A model generated the notes under the pieces. That model was given only the letters and a program-made list of their open reading frames with translations, ran no database searches and was not told the origin of the DNA. A stretch of DNA of 64,000 nucleotides from Salticus scenicus. Its lineage: Eukaryota > Arthropoda > Arachnida > Araneae > Salticidae. The position numbers were made by a program, and so were the translations under genes. Below, one piece after another: positions 34,861 to 48,250 of this stretch. The DNA lies in the NCBI GenBank assembly GCA_963930645.1, contig OZ005648.1, forward strand, positions 195,645,304 to 195,709,303. The letters are read 5' to 3'. How positions within the stretch are numbered: position 1 is the stretch's first letter; the number at the start of each line of letters is the position of its first letter.

Positions 34861-35490
34861 AAATTTCACACGGTTTTGCTAGACTTTTAATTTTTTTTTC
34901 TCTCTTAGCGTGTTTTAATTTGCAGGAGACCCCTAAGAAATTTAACTTTTAAATTTTTTAACAATACGAAATAATGTAAATTTGCATTAAGTTCTTAAAA
35001 CTGTTGATTTCACGTGTTTGAATGATTTTAGTTGCTATTTTAAAATAAAGGATCTATTTTTAAGTTTTCTCATCTCATAGATAACCCCCTAATGTGAGAT
35101 CGTTGGCGTCAAAAAACAGATGCCAAAATTGAAAAAAAAGTGGTGTAAGTCATCATTTTCAAATTGCTATAACTCAGCGAGATTTTGACTTAGAGAGATG
35201 ATTTTTTTTTTTTAATTTGCTTTTTAAAGCGAGGAGAATAATTTTCTATAAATAAGTTACATGATAGGAGGGACCGTATAAAAATTAAATTTCGTATTTA
35301 ATATGTATACAGCCCCTTGAACAAAAAAAATGCCATATCTGAAATCTACTCTTAATTTGCTCTAATTTTGTAATTGGAAGTATGTTTCTATCTTTCTTAG
35401 TTTACGAGATAATCGCTGTAACATCTATTTTGAATCACCCGGTATATTATTGTATTATATATTACATATTATCGGAGACATTTTATATTC

Positions 35491-35541
<51 letters not shown>

Positions 35542-35603
35542 CGTTACAAAATAAACAGATAAAATATTTTCAAAATGATAAAATATGTTATTTTCCATTT
35601 CTC

Positions 35604-35634
<31 letters not shown>

Positions 35635-35982
35635 CTGTGTTTATATAAAATAAAGGTAGGTTTTTCTACATTAAAGAATTATTTTTGCGACATAATTTTA
35701 AGTTTCATGTAAACAATAAATAACTTATTTTCGTTTCCTTTTATTTTTGTTTAAACCACACCATGTATCTAAGTAGCATGCGTTTTCCTTTTGCATATTT
35801 GAGTTCCAATTAATTTTTCTCTGAACCAACAGATTCAAGTGTTTCGTAAATATAAATAATTGTTTGAAATTCATGGATTGTAACCAGTTTTTAAATATAT
35901 TGTCAAATTTAAAATAATGCATTTTAGTATAAAGTTACAATTTCTGCTTAAAATTATATTTTTTTAATGTATAAATATCCTG

Positions 35983-36056
<74 letters not shown>

Positions 36057-36361
36057 CATATCTTTTCAAACCTGCTAGTACTACATAGTTATTAATAGCT
36101 ATGTTCACCTGCTGAAGAGAATAGCACAGCATAATGTAATTTTTTGGCTTAAATAGTGTTTAACTTTAACTAATTCTCTTGATTATTAACATTGTTAAAT
36201 AATTTTTCTTGTTGTTTATTACATTTCACTTTCATGTCATCACTTATCATTACTTAAATATATTATTGTTTTTTGTATATAATTATGTGCTGCTTTGAGT
36301 GCCTTTTTTATACAATTAATTTTTGTCTTTTATATTGAATTTAATTTATATATATATATAT
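34861..36361. other. AT-rich spacer with two long (TA)n runs
   Basis: TA runs at 35493-35540 and 35984-36054 and TTTA repeats near 35606-35632. No gene seen. Confidence 0.55.
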
Positions 36362-36868
36362 ATTGGGGTTAGGGATGGTTACGAAGGAGCAAATTGGATA
36401 CCCCCTTTTTAGCGCTAAATTTGTCTCGGAAAATATATGGGATCTATGATCACGAAATTTGATGCGTAAATTGGTTATATGTATATACGACACTTATTGC
36501 AACGGGATTTTACGAAATTCCGCGGGGTCAAGGTACAATAAACACGTGTAAAAACATGCTTTCCCGTTTGAATTCGCTTTAAATTATCTTAGGATGGCGT
36601 ATTTTGGTGTGTGGATGTTAATTAGGTGTGGGCATTATGTATTTTGATGGGATTTCGCAAAACCTCGAACTTACCCGCTGGGGAAGGGGAAGTAAGAGAC
36701 ATGTAAGTTGTTCCTAAAGGAAGTGTGGACCCGGTCTCACACGTTGCAAACGGGAAAAACCTCTACTGAACACAGCGGGAACTTTAACTTAGGTTACTTA
36801 ATAATGATGTGGGATTTTGACAACTCACTTAAGTATAGTGCCCAGCGAAGTGGGCAAAGACTTCTAGT
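36362..36868 (-). mobile_element. ~0.5-kb non-autonomous repeat in a TA run
   Basis: In minus sense it starts 'actagaagtctttgcccact', 'tcgctgggcact', like the 5735 element start, and ends in TA repeats at 36345-36363. The interior is distinct. A 104-codon plus frame nearby has no domain. Confidence 0.5.
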
Positions 36869-37703
36869 AATTGTATATAAGTATGAAAAATATGTACAAA
36901 TATATAACTTTAAATTATGTAAATGCAGGATTACATTAATTATGCTTGAAATTCTTATTTTGATATCTACCGTGAGAGCTTATCCACTTGAAAATAAACA
37001 TGAATTTGTTACATTGAATTGATATTATGTTAAAATTTTTATTAAAAATCAAATGTATAATTCTTTTACAAATATATTAAAAATTTACAGTACTTTTTAT
37101 TTAATTTCTCTTATAATTCTGTTAAAATTATTTAAAGCTAATAATTTCAAAAACAAATTACGTTTTAAGATATCAAAGTATTTCATTAAAAAAATTCTTT
37201 TTTTAACTAATACTACAAATATACCTCAGATAATGAAAATAAAATACTTAGAAATTTTCAATTCATTATTAATTTAAAGAATTCCTTTAACTTAAAAAAA
37301 AAAAAAAATGATTATATAAAGCAATGATTTACATTTTTTTTTTTCCTTTAAACAGAATTTGACGATTAACATGTGCACGAAATTGAAACCGTACTTCATT
37401 TTCAGATCTTTATTTATTTATTTACGTTTTTTAATTGATTTAGTTGAGCATCTTCCTTTCCCTTTAATGTGGTTTTACAAAAAATTAAGCAAAATGCGAC
37501 ATTCTTATTTAATTGTTCTTAAACAAAATGATAAAAAAGCTTTTTTTTTCCCGTTATATTGGTGAAACATTCCAAAATATAATATTCTCTTGGCTGAAAG
37601 AGAATTTAATTGAAAATTCAATTTTTTTTATTTCTTTAAATACTTTTTTTCAGTGAGACAGTACTTTTATTTATATGTTTATCCTTCATTATTTTGAAAA
37701 AAC

Positions 37704-37743
<40 letters not shown>

Positions 37744-38461
37744 CAGAAATCAACGTCACTTGCCTATAATTCAGATTTTTACTCAACTTCGAATATATCG
37801 AAAAATTAAAAATTTTGATTACATTTAGAGATATGGTTAAAAAACTTCTGCGCGTACGCTATAAGGCTTTTGCCAGTAAAATGCACTGAATGGGTAAAAA
37901 AGTTGAGTTATCTTTACGATTTAGACATCAAGGAACCTCAAATTGTTATCAGAATATTTTCTCTGTGTTCATGGGAGGAAGGGAGGCACACAGAGCGTTT
38001 TATATTACCGAGTATCATCGGAAAGCGCCTGGACAGAATACAATGACACTTAGCTCAGATGTAGATATGAAATAAACATAAAATTATACCATCGAGCTTT
38101 TCAAATTTTAACTAGATTTACAGATATACGGAAAAAAATGCTTTTGTAACCAATTAAAAAGTTATATGTAGGTATTTAGATACTTTAAAATGACTATATT
38201 TGATTTAAAAAAAAATTGATTTTTTAATCGTTGTTATTTTGTTTTGATGTAAACTCGGCATTCTGTTACGCAGACGATATCGTTCCTCATTTCTGAAAGT
38301 TATTTTTAAACTTTATGTTTCACTTTAAAAGTAAGACTGTTTTGTATATAAAACATATTTCATCGCAAGAAATGGTTATTCAGGGGTAATTTTTTTCGTG
38401 CTTTCTAATATTTTTTGTAAAGTTCTTATAACTACTATGTTTATTTCTTTAAATTAAATAT
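36869..38461. other. AT-rich spacer
   Basis: Includes the TA run at 37706-37741. Short frames at 37053-37565 are AT-biased and unrecognised. Confidence 0.5.
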
Positions 38462-38889
38462 TCTGGTGTGCCACTCACACGACTTTCTCTTACCCTAAAA
38501 TTTAATACTATAAATACAGATTGGATATTAAGGGGTAAGATAACGAGTACAATTATGCAAACCTATGTTAAAAAATTCAAATTAGGCTTCGGAACAGCTT
38601 TATTTGACATAAAATTCAATGTGAGGGGGCTCACATTGAATAAAATTGCGTCCCTCAACTGTTTTATTACTGTATCTACATTTATATAGAATTTAAATGT
38701 ATTACTAAATTCAACAATTCATTTAAAATAATTCAGAAAAACTTCACGCGCAACATTCCTTGAAACATATGAATGTTGATAAAACTTCTCTAGTAACAAA
38801 CGTATTAAATTTAAAATCCAGCAATTGGTTTGCCTTAAATTATTTGTTAACTCTTTCCAACAAGGTTCAAAAGTGTTTATGACTTCGGT

Positions 38890-39547
38890 TTGTCTGTCTG
38901 TCTGTCCGTATGTCTGTCTGTCTGTCCGCGCTCTATCTCCCGTAAATATTTATGGAATTTCTTGAAACTGATATATGTTATTGAAGTTCACTATCGAATG
39001 TTCCCTATTGAAAATACAGTTTATAACTCTACTGGTTTGTGTACAGGGACACACGAAAGTATTTCAAAGAATTGTGTTCTATGAGAGGTATTTCTATAAA
39101 CCATATTTTCATACCTTTACTGTACAATATCTTTATGAAATTGAAATATGTTATTCAAGTTCACTATTGGATGTTTCCTTTAAACAATAGATTACATACA
39201 ACCACTAGTTTATGTACAGGGACACTCAAAAGTACTCCAAAGCTTTGCGTTCTTTGTGAGATATTTCTATAAATCAAATTGTAATAACTTTACTTTCCAC
39301 GAAGTTTTAGGAAATTGAAATATGGTATTTATGTGCACAAAAGAATGCTTTGCATGGAATATAGCATGGTTACCATTAGAGTTACAGGGTGACAAAAAAT
39401 ATTCAGTTATATTAAGAGTTATTAATAAAAAATTACTAGTACTTTCGTTTACATTAAACGTTTTTGACACTTTCTATCATTTTTTTATTGTGAATATAAT
39501 TTCAATTTGTGTATATGTCTTCTGTCCGTCTATCTGTCTCTCTGTCT

Positions 39548-39581
<34 letters not shown>

Positions 39582-40640
39582 GCTCTAATTGCCGTAAATA
39601 TTTATGGAATTTTTTTTAAACCGATATATTTTATTCAAGTTCACTATTGGATGTTCCCTATTGAAAATTGAATGACTAACTTTTCTGGTTTGTGTACAGG
39701 GACACCCAAAATTATTCGAAAGCATTGTGTTCCATGAGAGGAGTTCCTATAATACATATTTTAATACCTTTAATGTATAGAATTTTTAATGAAATTTTAA
39801 TATATTATTCAATTCCCTATCGGATGTTTAATATGTAAAATAGAGTACATATCTAACAGGTTTGCGTACAGAGCCTCTTGAAAGTACTCCAAAGCATTGC
39901 GTTGTATGAGAGTTATTTTTATAAACCAAATTTTAATAATTTTATTTTCCACAAAGCGTAATGCAATTCAAATATATTATTCGTATGCACACAAGAGTGT
40001 GCCTTCTATGTAATATAGTATAGTTAGCATTAGATTTACAGGGCCACACAAAAATAATCAGTTACATTAAGAGCTATTAATAAAAATTTGCTGGAATTGC
40101 ACTTTTGTTTACATTAGCGTTTTAACACTTTCTGATAATTTTAGTGGGAATATGATTTCAATTTGTGCATCTGTCTATCCGATTTCTATCTGTTTGTCTC
40201 CGGCTCCTATCATCCGTGAATATTTTGAGAATTTTTAAAAAATTATACACTCAAGTTCCCTATGGAATGTTCCCTATTTAAAATGTCATTAATAGGTCCT
40301 GTACAACTAGTTTGTTTACAGGGACAATAACAATAACAACAATAAAAAAAGTCAATGTATTACGTTTTAGGAAGAATTTTTTTAAAGTTATATTTCAAAA
40401 ACTTTCTACTATCAAAATCTTAAAACATTGACATGTATTATTAATATTCTAAAATATTGTTTTGTATAGAACATGATGTGATTAACTTTCAGATTTACAA
40501 GGCTACAGTAAAATATTCAGAGAGTTTAAAAGATGTAATTCTAATCTAACGGCTGCATTTTCTTTTGCGTTAAGCCTTTTCAACACTTTCCAAATAGCCT
40601 AAGAGTAATTTTAAAATCAGTTAGTCTATCTGTATGTTTT
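38890..40640 (+). repeat. Internal ~175-bp tandem array of family Z
   Basis: Units share 'gttcactatcggatgttccc' (approximate), 'gtttgtgtacagggacac' and 'attgtgttctatgagagg'. Long-range alternation with a 'cactttcta/tgaatat' segment suggests a higher-order structure. Small frames are repeat translations. Confidence 0.7.
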
Positions 40641-41536
40641 TCAGTCCTTCTGTCTGTGATGCGACAACGTAGGCAAAGAATATTAAAAGTTATTCGATAC
40701 AATAATTGCGTACAGCTGGAAAGTGTTACTAATCAATGCGTACTGCATGATTTTTCTTTCTTGTTTTTAATTTACTGTAAGAGACAGGGAAAAAATCAAA
40801 TGTTTAAAATTTGACTTCGGTATTCAGGAAGACTCAAAATGTGTAAATATACAAAAAAAAAAAAAAAAAAAAAAAAAGAGCGATGTATATTTAGCTTAAA
40901 AAAATACATTATTTACCATATGGCTATGAGAAATTAATTTCAATCCCTGAGAAGCTTTCCTGGACATGTTAAAATATTATAGTCAACACATTGTTGACCG
41001 CATATTTTCCTATTTTCTATTTAAGTCCCGACCTTTTCTATTTCTTTAAAAGTTATACTGTTTCACGAAAAGAACTTTTGTATTCGTGTATAAATCTCTT
41101 AAGTTTTATCCTCGGCAATCGACTCGGTAATTGACACCGAAAAATATAAACACAGAAAACATTCAAAGAGTTAAACACGAATACACAAAAATATTTTTTT
41201 AAATAATATTTTATTTTACAGGCACGCCTAAAGGTGGAGCTACACTTTTAAAAGGAACAAAGTAACTCGTGACCGGTCAACAATGCGTTAGGCACTTCCA
41301 TTAACTTTGAAAAAGAATGTTATGGCTCAAATATTGCCAGTCCTGTATATCATCTGAAAGTTATGTACACATCACATGGTGCAATTATATGATCCTATAT
41401 TAATAACACACGGCTCATCGTGAAGTACACTTCCATCAATTTTCAAGTATTATCGCACTACAATCTAGCTCTTTTGTATAGCCCTGTGAATGATATCTGT
41501 ACCATATTCTACGTGAAACATGTTTTAACGCATAAA

Positions 41537-41555
41537 ACACACACACACACACACA

Positions 41556-41592
<37 letters not shown>
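41537..41592 (+). repeat. (CA)n microsatellite
   Basis: CA repeats interrupted once by TA, followed by a short TA run. Confidence 0.95.
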
Positions 41593-41605
<13 letters not shown>

Positions 41606-41970
41606 CATATTCGTTTTATTTGGTTTAGTTCAATTTATAGATGTTTAACTCTACTTACCTGCGATTTTCCCCATAGACGTAATGTATTTGAATATTCTTG
41701 AGTATCCCTGTGCACGAACCATTTGCTTCATTTCAACGAAAGACTTAATGTAGCATACCTATATTATACACAATTAGAATATTAAGTTTGGACTTTCTGC
41801 TACCAATTGATCTTTAGATACGCTGATAACAGACAGACACATACACACACAGACCAACCGATAAAAACATGATTTTTGGATCCAGGGTATCTCAGAACGT
41901 GTAAACATATAACAAAAACTCACTTTCGAAAATTGGCCCCAAAACAATAATTTCAGGTAAAAGAAAGTAA

Positions 41971-43454
41971 AAAGTAACAATTACATGTATTATCTGGAAA
42001 AAAAAAAAAAAAGAAAAAAGAAAATTCTACTTAACATTCTTTGTAAACAAAATTTAATTTAGTACGTCAGAACTTATTTTAATATATTCTTCCATATAAA
42101 AGCATGCAGTAACTGTGTTCCATTCCCTAGCATTACTAAATATATTCATTTACTAAAATCCTTTTGGTATAGCTATAGCATAGGATCTCCTTGGCGACTT
42201 TTAAATTCTTTTTGACGATGAATTAAAATGACTATCGTCTATTGAGCTCTTGTCGAGAAAGGTCCGAGCTTACTTCGGTGTCAAATTTCAAGTTTTGCCA
42301 AGGGGTACCATTCTGTACTGAAGCTGTCCCATTTCTGTAGAACGATTTTCCTCAGTTTTAATTTAACTATTTAAAACAAAAATGTTTGCATGTTCTTTTT
42401 TTTTCTGACATAAAAAGAAAGGTGTTTAATTAATCAATTTATTTTATTTATTTGTTTATATATTTTGACTCACAAGTAATAGACTGTCTCGATATATACA
42501 TTTTTCATAATTTTAATAAATTTTCAATAGTAAAATTTATGTCACAATATTTATTTGCATTAAGAAATTTACATTTCTGTGATTACATTTAATCTTTTTA
42601 CGACTTTTTCCATTTATTTCTATTCATTAGAAACTGCTATTATTTTTTTTAGAAACTTTATTTTTAGTAATAATATGTTTGCATGTTCATTTCATTTTAT
42701 TTCATTTCATTTTTTTTTTCCCGACATAAAAAGAATTATAAAATTAAAAGCGAACTACGAATCACACTACGAATGGCGACAATGCAAAATCACTGATTGG
42801 AAGAAATAGGCATTTTGTACTTAAAAGAAAAAAAAAAGCAGTATTTATTTTATAATAATAAATGGTAATTAATGGGAGTTATCATAAATGGGAATGATAA
42901 TTAATTATAAGTATACTTATGCTTAGATTATTGTATAAAATGAAAAAAAAATGGAGCTGAAAAGCTGAAAATGTAATGCTTTTCACAAGTTTTGCTTGCT
43001 TTATCTTTTAATAAAATAATAATAATAATAATAAACAAAAAAAAAAGATTCAAAACAATTAATTGCAAATAACACGATAATTTCCAAAAAGTTTTCCCTA
43101 CAATTATCTGTCTCATCTTTGTCACTCTTCTCTGTATTCCTCTAGTAAAATAATGTTTCGTCCAGTGTCTGTGGATAAAGATTAATATGTCATTATGCAT
43201 TAGTTTCCATATTCCAAAACAAAAATGAATAAATGTACTTTCGCTAATTTTAAATTAGGGGAATGTCTCAGGTTGTAAGAACGGTTTTGGTTTTGGCTTA
43301 TAAACTTTTGACAGAGTAGATATTATGCAAATGGAAACCTAAAACTCTTAGTTAACATTTGATGAAATAACTGCACTGATTCCGTCAACCAGGAAATATA
43401 TATATATAATCAATTTTTGAAGTGGGCGTTTTTGGACAAAAAAAAAATTGTGTA
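41971..43454. other. AT-rich spacer
   Basis: No supported gene. 42190-42300 ('ttggcgacttttaaattctt') resembles 6255 ('ttggcgacttttgaattttt'). Confidence 0.45.
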
Positions 43455-44090
43455 CCCGGTTGTGGGCACGCATTAAAAATCCACTAAAAAAGGGAGCCAA
43501 ATTAACAACAGAAAATGGTATTTTCCCAATTTTATTCGTCATCTTCTTCGTTCTCCAAATCAGAAGTGCAATGCTTGTAAGTAAAATAATTTTCATGTAT
43601 ATAGTCATACTCCAAATGCACCAGACGATCACACTCGTTGCATTTGATTGAGTTGATTCTTGTGAGGCATGGTAGCAGGTGCGAAAAACAGACGATACAG
43701 AAGTCGACATCATCATCAAACTGGTGAAACTCCTATTTTTAGTGCGCTTGGCTGGCAGTTTGACAGGTGGAGTTTGCTTAATTTTTACAGTCTTCTTCTG
43801 GAGAGACGCGGATGCTGCATGGAATTTCGTATTCCCGGGCAGTCAATTTTTTGGATTTTTTTATCCACTAAGCAATCCTAAATGGCTTTAACCTGCGTAT
43901 TAAGATCCATTTCTTTTGGATCATTTGAGTTTACAGGGGTTGGCAGGGCTAAAAAAGCCTAAAAATACGTTAAAACTCAAAAAAAATATATTATGTTGAC
44001 ATAAAAGACCACATTTGACAATCTGTAAGTCAAACATCATATGCTTTAAATGGAAAAAAAAAAAAAAAAAAACGTGTGTCCACAACCGGG
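43455..44090. mobile_element. 636-bp element with CCCGGTTGTGG inverted ends
   Basis: Left CCCGGTTGTGGGCACGCATT and right-end complement CCCGGTTGTGGACACACGTT give ~20-bp inverted repeats. Ends that start CCC recall piggyBac, but the flanks (TGTA and AATT) do not form the TTAA duplication expected for that superfamily. A transposon protein remnant lies inside on the minus strand. Confidence 0.72.
43532..43855 (-). pseudogene. Transposon protein C-terminus with PHD-like zinc finger
   Basis: One minus frame reads KKLTAREYEIPC, three in-frame stops, then DDDVDFCIVC and, after a gap, KCNECDRLVHLE, ending YFTYKHCTSDLENEEDDE and a stop at 43532. The spacing C-x2-C, C-x2-C-x4-H, (C)-(C)-x2-C fits a PHD-type finger in which two cysteines have become tyrosine. 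Such fingers close the transposases of several DDE transposon families. The catalytic core is absent, so this is an internally deleted, decayed copy. Which superfamily it belongs to is uncertain. Confidence 0.6.
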
Positions 44091-46486
44091 AATTACAGCA
44101 ATTTTTGGTTCACATTTTGGTTGAATTCGATACTGCATCACAAAACATAATGAATATACATTACCCTTGCATTTTTTAATTAATTCACTTCAACTTATCG
44201 CGTTCTGAAAATATTCATAAATTATGTGTTGCTTTTTTTCATATACTTTTTTTTTCGATGCTTGTATTTACTAAGTAAATGAGGCTATTCACTTCAGTGT
44301 TAGCACAAACACAATACAAGTTTGACAGTACTCAAATTCACCACATTTGCTTTCTGTTAAAAGATATGGTGAAGTGCCCAAAACAGGAAACATGTCCCTA
44401 ATTTATAAGTAAAGTAATATTAATTTATTACAAAGAATTGTGTTCTTTAAACGAATTAGCTTTAGTACAGCATCTTCTCGCTTTAGTACAGTAACTTTAG
44501 TATAGTACCCTCATGCTGACATTTACATTTTTGTTCCATTTTGGCGATAAATTAAAACGGCGATCGTTGTTACTTTATAACGACTGAGCTACTTGCACAA
44601 AATTCGAAATTTCGCTACTAAAACTATTCAAAAATATAATTATTATCGCTATTTTATAACGCTTAAGTGATCCCTTGTTATCAATATCCGATTCAAATAT
44701 CGCCATAGATTCAACATCTGACGAAAATTCAATGCAGAAAAAACTGATATATTTTCGATTCAGTATAATATTGAAGGTAAAGCTGTACAGCTGTAGTATA
44801 GAACCCTCTTCGCGATTTTTCTTTTTTTCTGTAAGCTGTTGCATCCGTTTTTGAGGAAGTAATGGCAATAGAAAGTATGTTTCTTGAGCGTTGAGAAAGA
44901 TTGTGACAAACTGTACTTATTAACTGTAATAGCTTATTCTCTATCTTTATCAGCATATTGTAGTAAGCTTCAACTAAGAAAGAAATATATTTTTTAATAA
45001 TATGCTGTGAGTAACAATAATTAAATTCCCGCATCAAGAACGGTCATAATATGTAGTAACAAATATAGTTTGAATATGAAACTCAAAATTATTCACTTGG
45101 TTTGAAAAAAAAAAAGAAAATCTCGTTCGAGAGATTTATTCAAGAAAGTATGAATGTACTATAATTACTCAATTAAAGCAATAGTTCTAAACAAATAAAT
45201 AAAAAATAAAAAGTTATTTCATTGAAGCAACTTTTCAAATTAAATATATTCATTGGTGTTTGTCTTGGAAATATTTTTCTCCATTCTTCTGAAAACCTCA
45301 AAAAATAATTAAAATAAGATTCAACAGGTCTTTTTGTTTCCCGTCCATCAGTTGATAATGATAATATTTTACCTGTCTAGCTTTTTCTATAAATTTGGTG
45401 CTTAGCTAAACTATTATAATAACAATTGGAAATCTCTTATTAAGGAAATAATAATTTGAAAACATGGGATTAAACAAGATATGGAAAAGTCTCCACAAAA
45501 CAATCAACATCCCTTTTCAAGTGGTTAAAGATAATCCCCCAAATAAAATAGAACCTTCAATTAAAAAAATAAAACATTTAATAGAAATTGTCACATAATA
45601 ATTTTTTTTTTCTCTTATGATGCTCTATTTTAAGATTTAAAAAATGATAGTATTTTAGAAATTTTTAAATATATGATTTTTCATATTCAATATCATATAT
45701 TAATATTAATATCATTATAAATGAAACGTAAACGAGTCTGTTTACATTCAAATAATTTTAGAATATTGAATAGGTATTAGATGGCCTTCTATTAAATGTA
45801 ATGTAGGACCAATGTGACTGTTAAATAAAGTAATTGTGACTTGCATACCTGTAGCACAATAATGTATCTCTGTGACATTATGTTTTCATAAACTGCAGAG
45901 CAACATTTATTCGAAAGGATACTTACACTATAATCCCGCAAACACTAATCCATGTAATTCTAAATTAGCTTCATGATATTGCATGAGGAATCAAACGCAA
46001 AGGATTACCAACAAATGACTACTATACTGTAACATATCGTACTAAATTACGTTCTTATCAGCATGTATAAATGCACAATTATATATAGTTATGCTTATAT
46101 TTACTAAATTATATACTAAATTATGTATATAATTTTATTTATATAAATGGTTACTAGAATTAAAATTATACTTATTATTTCTATATATGAATTTTCTAGA
46201 TAAGCGATCTCACGTTTACACATAGTGAAATTAAACAGAAAAATATGGACCGTTTTAATTTCTTGAACATATTGAAGGCAATAGTGTAATCTTGAAAAAA
46301 AAAAGTACGTTTACAATAATGAAAGTTCACATTAAATACTTTTATAACATTCAATTTTAAACTTCTTATTCTGCTTATTACATGATCCTTGTTTCACATT
46401 TCACGTAAGTTTACGAAAATTATCTCTTTTCCCTTTCAGTGTATGATTCAAAAAGGTTTTCGAAATTTATCTTAACCCTTTATATA
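44091..46486. other. AT-rich spacer with one dispersed repeat
   Basis: 45930-46090 ('cactaatccatgtaattcta') matches 59925-60070, so it is a two-copy repeat here. The minus frames at 44575-45037 have no recognisable domain. No gene supported. Confidence 0.5.
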
Positions 46487-47902
46487 CGCTCATGTTTGTG
46501 AAAATTACAACACCAAGAAGGAATGCGAATATAAGAATGATATTTATTGGGCACATACATTATAGTAGAAAGAGCAATTGATTAAATTTTCAGAAAGTTT
46601 TGAGTAAAATATCCTTAGAAAACAGTACATAAAGCATCGAATTCTGGGAGTAATAACTACACTTATATGCCTAGGTATTGAATAGAACAGCGAGTGGATG
46701 ACATATTCGGGTACAGCACTTCGTGAAGATTCAACAGGATGTCACAATTCACAGACCGTAGATACTGGTGAGTGGTGGCGGGCGACTCGCTTGTCAACGA
46801 TTAAACAGATATTTTCACTGATGCGAGATCAGGAGAACGCGCTGGCCGGAGCATCGGTTAAACACATTCTCTACCAAGGAAGGTCCAGACAAAACAGACA
46901 ACTTGTTGTCGTGTACTATCCTGCTTAAATGTTGTGCTACGAAAGCCTATAATATAGGGCAAAGGGTCGGGCCTTAACTCACCAGAAATTTAATGACCGC
47001 TACTCAGAGTGCCGGGAATGCGAACAAGAAGTAATAGATAGAGACGCGTATCCAATGGGACCCCATACCATCACTGCCGGTGATGGACAGTGATGATGTC
47101 GAATCCTATCTAGTAATGTGAATTTCTCACAACGCTGTTAAATACGGATGAGGCAATCTGGAGGCTGTCGGATTGTGATTTGTCTGAAAAGCGACTTCAA
47201 GCCATTCCGGCGTCGAGGTTCGTCCTTGATCACACATTAAAGGCACCCATATCACTGATGCAGTTTTCAGGGTAATCAAAACTTTTCTAGCCGCAAACTG
47301 AGTCACCACCTGGAGTGCTGGTATGCAGTACCATTGGATACACATCTCGATCAACTGTTGTTTTCATCCCCGCCACTCTGAATACCCGTCATTACATTCC
47401 TGACGAGTTAAGGCCCATCGCTCTGCCCTATAGTCAAGGCCTCCGAAGCGCAATATTCAAGCAGGACAATGCACGATACGAAGTTGTCCGTACTTTTCAG
47501 ACCTTATTTGATGCAAAACATGTTCGACAGTTGCTCAGCCCAGCGCGTTCTTCTCATCTTGCACCAATAACTGATAATAACTGCTTAATCATTGAATAGC
47601 GACTGCCCCCCCCCCACCACTCACCAGTAACTACGATTAATGAATTGTGGCATTGTGTTAAAGCTTCATGAAGTGCATCCGTACATGTCATCCAATTGCT
47701 GTTTGAGTCAATGCCTAGGCAGATAACTGCTGTTATTGCTCACAGAGGTCGCTGCTTTATGTACTGTTTTCTGAGTACATATTACCCAAAATTTCCTGAA
47801 ATGTTAATCACTTGGTCTTCCTACTATAATGGTTGTGCCCAATAAATATCATTCTGATATTCGCCTTCCTTCTTGGTGTTGCAATTTTCACAAACATGAG
47901 TG
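46487..47902 (+). mobile_element. Tc1-like transposon, decayed
   Basis: A 1,416-bp element with ~86-bp terminal inverted repeats ('catgtttgtgaaaattacaa', 'caccaagaaggaa', 'gaatgatatttattgggcac'), flanked by TA on both sides (46485-46486, 47903-47904). Size, TA target and coding content fit the Tc1 family of Tc1/mariner. Confidence 0.9.
46698..47775 (+). pseudogene. Tc1-like transposase pseudogene
   Basis: Several frames join in order. TDEAIW at 47143 carries the first catalytic Asp. A second frame (47315-47599) gives TLNTRHYI, LRPIALPYSQ and FKQDNAR, where QDNA carries the second Asp (47465). A third (47640-47770) gives TINELWHCVKAS, a stop, then ESMPRQITAVIAHRG, a typical Tc1 C-terminus. 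The DLNPIEH region holding the third acidic residue is degraded (SSHLAPITDNN). At least two frameshifts and several stops make it inactive. The N-terminal DNA-binding part before 46850 is poorly preserved and the true start cannot be placed. Confidence 0.85.
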
Positions 47903-48215
47903 TACTAACGGGACTTTAAAGTGCCGTTAGTTTGAAAGGCATATATAATCGAATTTATGAAAGTAATATCAAAGGTATTTATAAGAATATAAGTCGTAGA
48001 AGCTAAATGTAGCTGATTTTGAAAAGATTTTATAGAGTGCTCTCGCTGTTTTTGTTTGAAATGTTTCAAGATTTTGAAGTGCGTTATAATTAATTCTTAT
48101 ATTAACTTAAAAATCTACTTTCAATCTTAGGAAAAAGTTAAGGAAAAAAAAAGTAAATACATTTTTGCACAATTTAAGATCCTAATATTCCCATCCTCTG
48201 TATACCAATGGTACA

Positions 48216-48250
<35 letters not shown>

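Larger units (their letters stand above)
38462..41970 (+). mobile_element. Family Z element, copy 3, long form
   Basis: Begins TCTGGTGTGCCACTCACACG, ACTTTCTCTTACCC and ends 'caggtaaaagaaagta', as in copies 1 and 2. The interior adds a CTGT run (38890-38930) and about nine degenerate ~170-180-bp repeats through 40640, marked by 'gtacagggacac' and 'gagaggtatttctataaa'. It then rejoins the copy 2 order ('gctttcctggacatg' at 40950, 'cacttccatcaattttca' at 41427). Coordinates of individual repeats are approximate. No transposase frame. Confidence 0.7.

Noticed and set aside
36708..37022. 104-codon plus-strand frame
   Set aside because: It overlaps a minus-strand non-autonomous repeat and then AT-rich sequence; no domain.
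43448..43891. Plus-strand 67-70-codon frames in the CCCGG element
   Set aside because: Shadows of the minus-strand zinc-finger pseudogene.
44575..45037. Two overlapping ~100-codon minus frames
   Set aside because: AT-biased, overlapping one another, with no motif I could identify.
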